In this document: one piece after another, positions 8,961 through 16,472 of the stretch
How positions within the stretch are numbered: the stretch's first letter is position 1
Layout: the number at the start of each line of letters is the position of its first letter
Source of the DNA: Bacteroidetes bacterium UBA6063
GTDB lineage: Bacteria > Bacteroidota > Bacteroidia > NS11-12g > UBA9320
Direction of reading: 5' to 3'
Length of the DNA: 20,249 bases
Assembly: GCA_002428905.1 (NCBI GenBank)
Contig: DIYD01000092.1
Coordinates: 1-20,249 of the forward strand
Position numbers and translations under genes: made by a program
The notes under the pieces: model-generated
Databases searched by the model: none
What the model saw: the letters and a program-made list of their open reading frames with translations, nothing else
Told to the model about the DNA's origin: nothing

Positions 8961-9887
8961 ATGAACAAGTTGACCACTTACGCAATATTATGCTGCTTAC
9001 CCGTTGCCTTTAGCGGTTGCAAGAAGGATGTATTGCTGGATGAACAGGGCGGCTCGCTCTCCATTGTTTTCGATCGCGGAGACATCTCAAATGTTGGTGC
9101 AAATGACCACCGCTGCTATTTCACGCAGGGCAGTGAAGAGCTGGTTATTCATGACTTATGGGATTCCAGCTTCACCTTCCTCAACACACTCAACTCTCCC
9201 ATGGGAGAGATTCCAGACCTCAAACGGGTCTCAGGCGATACCGTGGTGATTAGTGATCTGAATCGCGGACTTTATTATTACGACGGATCGGATTTAAAGT
9301 TCTACTCCAAGCAAATGTTTGGCATTATGCAGTTCGATAAATCCTGCGATTTGATTGGAACCATGCGAAGCGGTGTTCCGCTGTACAAGTTCCCAGGACA
9401 ACAGGTTCCACTTTCTGTACTTGAACGAGACGATGGCATTGTGCTTTGTATAGCCGCCTGCAACGACATAGCCTATGTGGGATACGACAACATCGGCGTC
9501 TTTAAAGTTGCAGCCAATCACAACGTTAAAGCGCGTTACAATGCTTCTAATACGGACTTAACAAGCAGCACGATACGCGGTATTGGCATCAATGGTGACG
9601 ATGTGTGGATACTAACAAACAATGAACTGGCTGTAGTACGAAATGATGTACTCACCTGCCTCGAACAGCCAACAAATGTGACAAACAAATCCCTGTATCT
9701 GCAGGATGGCGTTCTTTTGGTCAATACAACCAAAGGTGTCTACAAACTGAATGACGATCAGCTTATCCCGATGGACGGGATTAACGCACAACTACCTGAT
9801 CCGGATCACATCAACGACATTAGCGTCAGCCCGAATGGTCACATCTGGATAGGCACAAAAAAAGGCCTGTACCGCTACAGACCTTAA
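8961..9887 (+). CDS. Lipoprotein with two-component-regulator-type propeller repeat
   Basis: I take the ATG at 8961 (308 residues), because it yields a short lipoprotein signal ending in AFSGC with Cys20 as the lipidated residue. The frame opens earlier, at 8868, but that would place a non-signal stretch in front. The mature part is rich in beta strands and repeated aromatic/Gly turns. The C-terminus (ISVSPNGHIWIGTKKGLYRY) is a clear propeller repeat of the Reg_prop type found in sensor domains and related extracytoplasmic proteins. There is no transmembrane segment, kinase or DNA-binding domain, so this is a stand-alone propeller, probably anchored in the periplasm or on the outer membrane. 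It is divergent from the giant protein genes and convergent with fumC (20 nt between stops). The ligand is unknown. Confidence 0.75.
   Translation: MNKLTTYAILCCLPVAFSGCKKDVLLDEQGGSLSIVFDRGDISNVGANDHRCYFTQGSEELVIHDLWDSSFTFLNTLNSPMGEIPDLKRVSGDTVVISDLNRGLYYYDGSDLKFYSKQMFGIMQFDKSCDLIGTMRSGVPLYKFPGQQVPLSVLERDDGIVLCIAACNDIAYVGYDNIGVFKVAANHNVKARYNASNTDLTSSTIRGIGINGDDVWILTNNELAVVRNDVLTCLEQPTNVTNKSLYLQDGVLLVNTTKGVYKLNDDQLIPMDGINAQLPDPDHINDISVSPNGHIWIGTKKGLYRYRP
9857..9885 (-). terminator. Intrinsic terminator for fumC inside the 3' end of the convergent gene
   Basis: Read on the minus strand, a 10-position stem (AAGGTCTGTA / TACAGGCCTT, one A-C mismatch) closes a GCGG tetraloop and runs straight into seven T residues (9863-9857), two of which are in the stem. 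It begins 23 nt past the fumC stop. On the plus strand there is no T-run after the stem, so it should stop fumC transcripts rather than those of the lipoprotein gene whose last codons it overlaps. Confidence 0.65.
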
Positions 9888-9907
9888 TATCGTACTTAAA
9901 AATGTGA

Positions 9908-11308
9908 TTAGTAAATCTCAATGTCGCCAACCATGTCTGCTGGTCGAACCCATTGATCAAATTGCTCTGCTGTTAGCAAACCCAGGTCAAGCGCTGCGGC
10001 CTTGAGCGTCGTATTTTCGGCGTGTGCCTTTTTAGCAATCTTAGCTGCATTGTCATATCCAATATGGGTGTTCAATGCGGTCACCAACATCAATGAATTC
10101 TCAAGTTTATTCTTAATCTCTGAGTGGTTTGGTTCGATGCCTTCAACACAATTGTCGTTAAAGCTTAAACACGCCTGTCCCAGTATTCTGGCCGATTGCA
10201 ACAAGTTCGCTGCGATCATTGGTTTGAATACATTGAGTTCGAAATGTCCATTGCTACCACCAACCGAAACAGCCACATCGTTGCCCATAACCTGAGCACA
10301 AACCATGGTAAGGGCTTCGCACTGTGTTGGATTTACCTTACCCGGCATGATGCTTGAACCAGGTTCGTTCGAAGGAATGATGATTTCTCCAATGCCACTT
10401 CTTGGCCCACTGCTCAGCATACGAATATCGTTTCCGATCTTCATCAAGCTCACGGCAGAACGTTTCAATGCGCCATGCAACTCAACCATGGCATCATGCG
10501 CAGCCAATGCTTCAAACTTATTCACAGCAGTTACCAGTGGCAACCCTGTTTCCTGTGCTATTTTCTTCGCAACTAAGTCAGAATAGCCTTTTGGTGTGTT
10601 TAACCCAGTTCCTACAGCCGTGCCACCAAGTGCCAATTCAGAGGCAGTAGCCATACCTTTTTCGATGGCTTCAATGCTTAACACCAATTGACGGTGATAC
10701 CCTGAAAACTCCTGGCCAAGCGTTAACGGTGTTGCATCCATAAAATGCGTTCGACCGATCTTAACCACGTCTTTAAACGCACGTGCCTTTTTCTTGAACG
10801 TATCTTTCAACACCTGAATCCCTGGTAAAGCAAAGTCAACCATTTGTTGATATACTGCAATGGTCATCGCTGTTGGAAACGTATCGTTACTACTTTGTGA
10901 TTTGTTCACATCGTCGTTTGGGTGTAGTACCTTCTCGGCATCGGTTAGTTTACCACCAGATAGCACATGACCACGGTTAGCAACCACCTCATTCACATTC
11001 ATGTTAGACTGTGTGCCTGAGCCTGTTTGCCAGATCACCAGCGGGAACTGATCGTCGAGCTTACCTTCGATGATTTCATCGCAAACTGTCGAAATCAAAT
11101 CGCACTTATCCTGCGCAAGAACACCCAATTCGGCATTTGTTTGCGCGGCACATTTCTTCAACACGCCGAACGCTCGGATTATTTCAATCGGCATGGTTTG
11201 GTTGCCAATCTTGAAATTCTGCAATGAACGTTGGGTTTGAGCACCCCAGTACTTATCGGCAGGTACCTGAACCTCTCCGATACTGTCTCTTTCTATTCTG
11301 TAATCCAT
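9908..11308 (-). CDS. fumC: Fumarate hydratase class II
   Basis: This enzyme interconverts fumarate and L-malate in the TCA cycle, as a cytoplasmic homotetramer without an iron-sulfur cluster. With the ATG at 11308 it has 466 residues, nearly the same as E. coli FumC. Family motifs are all present: GSGTQSNMN at 96-104, SSNDTFPTAM at 139-148, the catalytic His188 in GRTHFMDATP, and the superfamily signature GSSIMPGKVNP at 317-327 carrying the catalytic serine loop. The upstream ATG at 11359 would add 17 residues, but it lies upstream of the likely -7 box at 11337-11344, so the later start is favoured. The gene is monocistronic, with its own promoter and a terminator at 9857-9885. No motif is missing. 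The class II assignment is firm; other members of the superfamily (aspartase, argininosuccinate lyase) fit the sequence less well. Confidence 0.97.
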   Translation of the reverse strand: MDYRIERDSIGEVQVPADKYWGAQTQRSLQNFKIGNQTMPIEIIRAFGVLKKCAAQTNAELGVLAQDKCDLISTVCDEIIEGKLDDQFPLVIWQTGSGTQSNMNVNEVVANRGHVLSGGKLTDAEKVLHPNDDVNKSQSSNDTFPTAMTIAVYQQMVDFALPGIQVLKDTFKKKARAFKDVVKIGRTHFMDATPLTLGQEFSGYHRQLVLSIEAIEKGMATASELALGGTAVGTGLNTPKGYSDLVAKKIAQETGLPLVTAVNKFEALAAHDAMVELHGALKRSAVSLMKIGNDIRMLSSGPRSGIGEIIIPSNEPGSSIMPGKVNPTQCEALTMVCAQVMGNDVAVSVGGSNGHFELNVFKPMIAANLLQSARILGQACLSFNDNCVEGIEPNHSEIKNKLENSLMLVTALNTHIGYDNAAKIAKKAHAENTTLKAAALDLGLLTAEQFDQWVRPADMVGDIEIY

Positions 11309-11336
11309 TGTTTTAGACCTTGTCAATTTGAGGCTG

Positions 11337-11344
11337 CAAAGATA
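11337..11344 (-). promoter_or_regulatory. Bacteroidota-type -7 box of fumC
   Basis: The minus strand reads TATCTTTG, an exact match to TAnnTTTG, 28 nt before the fumC ATG at 11308. This predicts a leader of roughly 20-25 nt. I see no clear TTG/TTTG -33 element at the usual distance. Confidence 0.6.
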
Positions 11345-11500
11345 CATAACGTCCTTCATTATGCCTTGAAAACTTCCGAAGAAGACACGTTTATCGTAGA
11401 AGTGTTTAGATTACTAGAATTCTACCTTAAAGCGCGCATAAATATTCGTCGGCTTACAAACCTATGCGTGTAATATTGCATTTTGATATTCACACAACTT

Positions 11501-12070
11501 ATGAAATTTACACGTATTACGATTGGCTTGTTGGTTCTTTTCAGTTTCTCTACTTCAGTATATGCGCAGAAACTATCCAAAGAAGATAAAAAGCGAATCA
11601 AGAAAGAGCTGAAGCAATACAAGAAAAACCCGACATCGTATAAAAAGATGAAGGACAAAAATAAGTCGGACATTGCCGAACGTGACCAAACCATTGAAGA
11701 GCTTACGAAACAATTGGACAAGAACAATGCAGAGTTGTTGGCATTGAAAGACTCGTTTCAAGCCATCAGTAGACGATTTAATAATTTGCTCAATGCGTCT
11801 TCTACTTCCATCCCTTCCGGAACGGTTTACGCGGTACAAATTGGGTTTTACGAACAACTAGACCTGGTAAGTTTTAACAATAAAATCCGTACCATTCGCG
11901 CCGAAGACCAGGGCAATGGCAAGCGCTATGTTATTGGTTATTTCAGCAGTTTAGACGATGCCATCCAATTTGGTGCCGACATAAAATCCATTGGAATTGA
12001 CGATGCCTTCGTTTCGCAATACGTAAATGGAAAACGCAACATGGGCTTTGATGCCATGAAGGTGAAATAA
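11501..12070 (+). CDS. Exported coiled-coil protein with C-terminal SPOR-like domain
   Basis: I chose the ATG at 11501 (189 residues) because it places a typical signal peptide at the N-terminus (residues 1-23, ending VYAQ); an in-frame ATG at 11483 adds six residues. A very basic segment (SKEDKKRIKKELKQYKK) and a heptad-like coiled coil with many Glu, Leu and Lys follow, to about residue 96. Residues about 106-180 (YAVQIGFYEQ, a Gly-Lys-Arg-Tyr turn, YFSSLDDAIQFG, ending DAFVSQYVNGKR) match the SPOR fold pattern, which in known members binds denuded peptidoglycan glycans. Bacteroidota proteins with this layout are often labelled ezrin/radixin/moesin family, a similarity due to the coiled coil only. 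It is probably a periplasmic, cell-wall-associated protein. It stands alone, divergent from fumC. Confidence 0.8.
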   Translation: MKFTRITIGLLVLFSFSTSVYAQKLSKEDKKRIKKELKQYKKNPTSYKKMKDKNKSDIAERDQTIEELTKQLDKNNAELLALKDSFQAISRRFNNLLNASSTSIPSGTVYAVQIGFYEQLDLVSFNNKIRTIRAEDQGNGKRYVIGYFSSLDDAIQFGADIKSIGIDDAFVSQYVNGKRNMGFDAMKVK

Positions 12071-12093
12071 GACCTAATTGCCACGATCTTAAT

Positions 12094-12136
12094 CATTTAG
12101 ATAAGAATATCGTCATATTCCGATTTTCTTTTTTTA
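12094..12136 (+). terminator. Weak terminator candidate after the SPOR-like gene
   Basis: An interrupted stem (ACGAT...ATCGT outside, CTTA...TAAG inside with a 3-nt bulge) lies at about 12093-12116, and a T-rich tract (TTTTCTTTTTTT) follows at 12124-12135. The gap of several bases between stem and T-run makes it a poor match to a classical intrinsic terminator. Confidence 0.25.
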
Positions 12137-12164
12137 GAGAGATTCTTTCTGTCTGATCTACCCA

Positions 12165-12192
12165 TTGAATAATGGCGAATAACTTATCTTTG
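12165..12192 (+). promoter_or_regulatory. Promoter of the ccm operon
   Basis: TTG at 12165-12167, a 17-nt spacer and TATCTTTG at 12185-12192 match the Bacteroidota TTG-N(17-23)-TAnnTTTG pattern. The box ends only 8 nt before the ccmC ATG at 12201, so the transcript should have almost no leader. Confidence 0.65.
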
Positions 12193-12200
12193 CCGTTCCA

Positions 12201-13268
12201 ATGAAATGGGTAAAATCATATTGGTGGAAACTCCTGGGAGTATCCCTCGTACTTTTTAGCATCTATGCCGGTACAAGCACTAAGGTAGGCCCTGGCATTG
12301 TTCGCATTACGCCCGATCACGTCGAATCAACTTCGGGCTTTACGTTAACGGTTGAAGGATATAATACCTCATTTGACCAGTTAACCGAAAAAGACATTCG
12401 CGTTTGGGTAAAATCGATGAACAGGCTTGTCGATGGAACGGTTACCGAGATCATTGATGCCAACCACCTTCGTCTGGATTTTCCAGCATTTGGCATAGCT
12501 ACCAACGACACCCTGTTGCGAAGTGCAAGCCTTATTGTGGAAGACCAGAAACATGGACTTTTCCTCGGGTCAGAAATGCTTCGCTTACGCATTACTCCTG
12601 ATGCACGGTTCACCAGCGACTCCTTAGAACATTCGAACAATCCTCCTGAAAAGTTGGAACAGAGTTACTTTAGTTTCCCATATCGGTTTGTGCTCTATGA
12701 AACCATACGGAACCTAAATTTCCACGTGCCGATGTGGTTTACGATGATGACCTTGTTGTTGATCTCGTTCATTTTCAGTATCCGATACCTGAACTCAAAC
12801 AATGCCGCGTTTGATATTTGGGCGAATGCCTTTGCCAAAGCGGGATTGCTGTTTGGTTTAATGGGAATATTTACCGGTATGTTTTGGGCGAATTACACCT
12901 GGGGAACACCCTGGACCAAAGATCCGAAACTCAATGGAGCAGCCGTGGCTGTGTTGATGTACATCGCCTACCAGATACTTCGTGGTTCGATTGACGACGA
13001 GGATAAGGTAGCTCGAATTTCAGCAGTCTACAACATATTCGCATACCCCATATTCATTGTACTGATCATGGTATTGCCTAGAATCGCTGACTTCTCGTTG
13101 CATCCAGGTGCAGGCGATTCCGTCGGTTTCAGTAACTATGATCTGAACAACCACTTAAGAAAAGTATTTTACCCTGCCGTTTTAGGCTGGATTTTGACAG
13201 GCTCCTGGATTGGACAACTCACGGGCCGGTTGGATTTAATAACGAAAGAAAGAGAATGGAACGATTAA
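12201..13268 (+). CDS. ccmC: Heme handling protein CcmC (cytochrome c maturation), Bacteroidota type
   Basis: CcmC passes heme to CcmE during System I cytochrome c maturation and sits in the inner membrane. This copy has 355 residues, well over the roughly 245 of the proteobacterial protein. An N-terminal membrane helix (about 8-25) is followed by a periplasmic beta-rich insert (about 30-160). The CcmC core comes next: NFHVPMWF with His175, further membrane helices, WGTPWTKDPKLN at 234-245, and SLHPG with His301. His175 and His301 match the two conserved heme-ligand histidines. The tryptophan-rich motif is altered: two positions that are Trp in the E. coli motif (WGTWWVWD) are Pro237 and Lys240. 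It is the first gene of the operon and overlaps the next gene by 13 nt. N-terminally extended forms occur in Bacteroidota as I recall them, so the insert is probably lineage-typical. Confidence 0.9.
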   Translation: MKWVKSYWWKLLGVSLVLFSIYAGTSTKVGPGIVRITPDHVESTSGFTLTVEGYNTSFDQLTEKDIRVWVKSMNRLVDGTVTEIIDANHLRLDFPAFGIATNDTLLRSASLIVEDQKHGLFLGSEMLRLRITPDARFTSDSLEHSNNPPEKLEQSYFSFPYRFVLYETIRNLNFHVPMWFTMMTLLLISFIFSIRYLNSNNAAFDIWANAFAKAGLLFGLMGIFTGMFWANYTWGTPWTKDPKLNGAAVAVLMYIAYQILRGSIDDEDKVARISAVYNIFAYPIFIVLIMVLPRIADFSLHPGAGDSVGFSNYDLNNHLRKVFYPAVLGWILTGSWIGQLTGRLDLITKEREWND

Positions 13269-13474
13269 CAAAATTCATATGTACGTTGCTGCTGACCGGG
13301 TGGTCTTTGGTATCGTTCGCTGCTGTGGAAGAAAGCCGCGACCTGTTTTTCAGATCGGGCAAATACTTCGTAGTCGTTGGTGTTTTAGTCATTTTGTTTA
13401 TCGCCCTGTTCGCTTATTTATATCGACTAGACCGCAAGGTCTCGGAACTAGAAAAAGAAAGCAATGAAGAGTAA
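13256..13474 (+). CDS. CcmD-like small membrane protein
   Basis: A 72-residue protein has a hydrophobic, signal-like N-terminus (about 6-22), then one clear membrane helix (about 38-56) running into YLYRLDRKVSELEKES, a charged cytoplasmic tail with coiled-coil character. This matches CcmD, the small partner that helps release holo-CcmE from the CcmABC complex. Its position between ccmC and ccmE is the classical one. It starts 13 nt inside ccmC, after a purine-rich stretch (GAAAGAAAGAGA), and ends 11 nt inside ccmE, so translation is probably coupled. The identity rests on size, topology and context, because CcmD sequences diverge strongly. Confidence 0.75.
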   Translation: MERLTKFICTLLLTGWSLVSFAAVEESRDLFFRSGKYFVVVGVLVILFIALFAYLYRLDRKVSELEKESNEE

Positions 13475-13850
13475 ACATATCGTAGTTTTGGTTTTGATTG
13501 CCGTGGGTATTGCTGCCATTTTAGGCACCTATGGCGATGCCAGCACAACCGTTAATTACAGTGAGGCTGCAGAGCAACCGGGCAAAAGCTTTCACGTTAA
13601 AACAACATTGGTTAAGAGCAAGGAAATCAACTACAAACCGGAAATCGATCCGGAAAAATTTACATTCTACGGCATGGACGAAACCGGTGAAGTTCGAAAG
13701 GTAACTGTATTGAAAGAGAAACCATTCGATTTTGAGCGTGCTGAAGAAATCAAATTAATCGGTCGCGTAGAAGGTGCCAACGAATTTGTTGCCACCGACT
13801 TCCAAACCAAATGTCCTAGTAAGTACGAAAACGAAGTTCAGGACATCTAA
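13464..13850 (+). CDS. ccmE: Heme chaperone CcmE, Cys (CxxxY) type
   Basis: CcmE carries heme covalently in the periplasm from CcmC to the CcmF ligase. This 128-residue protein has an N-terminal membrane anchor (about 5-22) and an OB-fold-like beta domain (about 40-112; FHVKTTLV, FTFYGMDETG, IKLIGRV). The C-terminal heme-attachment segment reads KCPSKYENE. Proteobacterial CcmE uses HxxxY, with His binding heme covalently. Here the histidine is replaced by Cys117 with Tyr121 kept, the CxxxY variant known from some archaea and bacteria. There is no other His near this site. The gene overlaps the ccmD-like gene by 11 nt and lies 9 nt before ccmF. Confidence 0.92.
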   Translation: MKSKHIVVLVLIAVGIAAILGTYGDASTTVNYSEAAEQPGKSFHVKTTLVKSKEINYKPEIDPEKFTFYGMDETGEVRKVTVLKEKPFDFERAEEIKLIGRVEGANEFVATDFQTKCPSKYENEVQDI

Positions 13851-13859
13851 TACTTCTCA

Positions 13860-16472
13860 ATGGAGACAATTACTTTTAACGGAGAACACCTGTTCATAGG
13901 CAATCTTGGACACTTGTTCGTTGTATTGAGTTTTGTAAGCGCATTATTTGGTGCTTTTGCCTTTGCAAGCCATACAAAAACACAGAACTCTACCGAGTTA
14001 ACCATTGCAAAATCTGCATTTCACCTGCACTTTATCAGTGTTATTGGTGTAATCGTTACGCTGTTCTACATCATTTACAATCATTATTTCGAATACCAGT
14101 ACGCCTGGCAACACTCATCGCTTTCTCTGCCGACGCACTATATGATCAGTTGTTTCTGGGAAGGTCAGGAGGGCAGTTTCCTCCTGTGGTTGTTCTGGGA
14201 AGCTGTAATTGGCATGATGTTGATTTTCAAACCATCTCAGTGGCGTAGTCCCGTGATGGCAACCGTGTTGTTATCTCAAGCTGTGTTGAGCTCCATGCTC
14301 TTGGGTATCGAGATCACGGCAAACTTCAAATTTGGCAGTAGTCCATTTACGCTTTTGCGTGAAGCGGACCCGTCTGTATTGGAATTACCTGTACTCGCTA
14401 TACGGGGAATTGCAAAGGCGGATTATATGCAGATCATCACTGATGGAACCGGTTTAAATCCGCTCCTGCAGAATTACTGGATGGTAATTCACCCTCCTAC
14501 CCTGTTTTTCGGATTTGCCACAACCATTGTTCCGTTTGCCTTTGCCATAGCTGGTTTATGGACCCGTGATTACAAAGGTTGGATGAAGCCTGCTCTACCC
14601 TGGGCGTTGATTTCCGTAGCCGTATTAGGCACCGGAATTATGATGGGCGGTGTTTGGGCCTACGAGAGTTTGAGTTTTGGGGGATACTGGGCCTGGGACC
14701 CGGTTGAGAACGCATCGCTAATCCCCTGGCTGGTGTTAATAGCTGGTGTACACGTTATGCTTATCAATCGCGTAACAGGATCATCTCAAATTCTCACGTA
14801 CCTACTCATTTTAGGTACGTTTATACTGGTGCTTTATGCTACTTTCTTAACGCGTAGTGGTGTTTTGGGAGACACCTCGGTGCACTCGTTCACCGATCTC
14901 GGTCTTTCACGTCAATTGCTGGTATTCCTGTTATTGTTCATATTGCTTCCGGTAGCGCTTTCGTTTAAATACGTCAAAGCACGTTGGATATATGCCGGTT
15001 CCATCCTGGCCGTACTTCTAATTAACCTGCTCGCCGGAAAGTTCATTGTTTGGCTCAACCTCTTGTTTATTCTGGCTTCGTTCATAGGCTTTATTCAAAA
15101 CTTAAATGCACACCTGCCACTGAATAAAAAAGAAGAAAGTGTTTTCAGTAGAGAGTTCTGGATGTTTGTAGGGTCACTCATCCTATTGTTATCGGCGGTA
15201 CAGGTGATCAGCACAACCAGTATTCCGGTGATGAATAAGATCACTTCAGCGATGGCCTGGTTGTTCGAACCACTTTACAACATCACGAAGGTTGAAACGT
15301 TCAAGAACATGGCAGAAGGCAATGTTGCCCAGCCCATTGAAATTATTAAACATTACAACACCTGGCAATTACCAATTGCGGTTGTTATCGCACTTTTAAC
15401 CGGTATAACGCAATTCTTTGGATACAAAAAAACAAGTACGAAACACCTGGTTAAGAACCTGGCCATTGTACTCGGTGCGGCGGTAGTGCTAACGGCGCTG
15501 CTAATGCCATTATTCGATCTGCACTGGGCCGATGGTTTCTTGTTGATCGTATTCTTGTTTGCCAGTAGTTTTGCCATAGTTGGAAACACCTGGTTCATTA
15601 TTCGAGCATTACGCTTCAAGTGGAGGTTGTCTGGTGCATCCATAGCACACATTGGGTTTGGCCTGATGATGATTGGCGTATTGGTAAGTTCGGCCAAAAA
15701 GCAGGTGATTTCACAAAATACACGCTATGCATATGGCGATAATTTCTCTGAGAAAGACAACCGGGAGAACATCCTTTTAATGAAGGATCAACCTTTCCCA
15801 ATGGCCAACTATTTAGTTACCTATAAAGGCGACACCACCGAAGGTCCGAACACGTACTATGAGGTGCATTACCGGGATACGGCAACAGGCGAGAGCTTCT
15901 CGTTATACCCAAATGCCCAGTACAATCCTGAACAGGGCCTAATGCCAAATCCAGATACACGACATTACTTCACCAGAGACATATACACCCATGTTTCGTT
16001 GGTACCTAAATCAAGTGAAGAAGAGTGGGAAGAAGATGGAGAGCATGCAATGGCTATTGGCGATACCATGATCGTGAATGGAGCGCAGATCGTTCTTTCC
16101 AATGTGACCAAAGCAATTGGTGATACCATAAGCTCTCAGTTAGCAGGGCACGAATTACATATTGCAGAAATTACCATCACCAAAGGTGATAGTTCGGTTG
16201 TTGCACGACCTGTATTTGGAATCAAAGACGGGACCAATTATTACAATATATTCTCTGTAGCTGAATTCGCTAAAATCCGTTTCAACTACACACCAAAGAG
16301 TGTTGAGGGTGAGATTCAGCACAATATTGAGACGGCGATAAAACCTCCGCGTTACATCATCATGAAGGCTATTATGTTCCCATACATAAATCTCTTGTGG
16401 ATAGGAACAATCCTGTTGCTGGTTGGATTCGTGATGTCCATTGCCCGCCGGGTAAAAGAGAATAGACGATAG
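13860..16472 (+). CDS. ccmF: Cytochrome c heme lyase subunit CcmF (CcsA/CcmF family), extended
   Basis: CcmF takes heme from holo-CcmE and helps attach it to the CxxCH motif of apocytochromes c in the inner membrane. This 870-residue protein has more than a dozen hydrophobic membrane segments, NYWMVIHPPTLFFGF at 205-219, the heme-binding WWD motif GGYWAWDPVENASLIPW at about 274-290, a His close after it (GVH), and LTRSGVLGDTSVHSF with another conserved His. A soluble periplasmic region at about 610-834, including the acidic stretch SSEEEWEEDGEH, precedes the last membrane helix (about 835-860). E. coli CcmF has about 650 residues, so much of the excess lies in this region. The stop overlaps the next start (TAGTG), so the DUF2520 gene is probably co-translated. 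Bacteroidota databases often label this protein CcsA. Confidence 0.93.
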   Translation: METITFNGEHLFIGNLGHLFVVLSFVSALFGAFAFASHTKTQNSTELTIAKSAFHLHFISVIGVIVTLFYIIYNHYFEYQYAWQHSSLSLPTHYMISCFWEGQEGSFLLWLFWEAVIGMMLIFKPSQWRSPVMATVLLSQAVLSSMLLGIEITANFKFGSSPFTLLREADPSVLELPVLAIRGIAKADYMQIITDGTGLNPLLQNYWMVIHPPTLFFGFATTIVPFAFAIAGLWTRDYKGWMKPALPWALISVAVLGTGIMMGGVWAYESLSFGGYWAWDPVENASLIPWLVLIAGVHVMLINRVTGSSQILTYLLILGTFILVLYATFLTRSGVLGDTSVHSFTDLGLSRQLLVFLLLFILLPVALSFKYVKARWIYAGSILAVLLINLLAGKFIVWLNLLFILASFIGFIQNLNAHLPLNKKEESVFSREFWMFVGSLILLLSAVQVISTTSIPVMNKITSAMAWLFEPLYNITKVETFKNMAEGNVAQPIEIIKHYNTWQLPIAVVIALLTGITQFFGYKKTSTKHLVKNLAIVLGAAVVLTALLMPLFDLHWADGFLLIVFLFASSFAIVGNTWFIIRALRFKWRLSGASIAHIGFGLMMIGVLVSSAKKQVISQNTRYAYGDNFSEKDNRENILLMKDQPFPMANYLVTYKGDTTEGPNTYYEVHYRDTATGESFSLYPNAQYNPEQGLMPNPDTRHYFTRDIYTHVSLVPKSSEEEWEEDGEHAMAIGDTMIVNGAQIVLSNVTKAIGDTISSQLAGHELHIAEITITKGDSSVVARPVFGIKDGTNYYNIFSVAEFAKIRFNYTPKSVEGEIQHNIETAIKPPRYIIMKAIMFPYINLLWIGTILLLVGFVMSIARRVKENRR

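Noticed and set aside
10002..10650. Plus-strand frames of 82-97 codons inside fumC
   Set aside because: These are antisense to a highly conserved enzyme gene and arise from its codon pattern.
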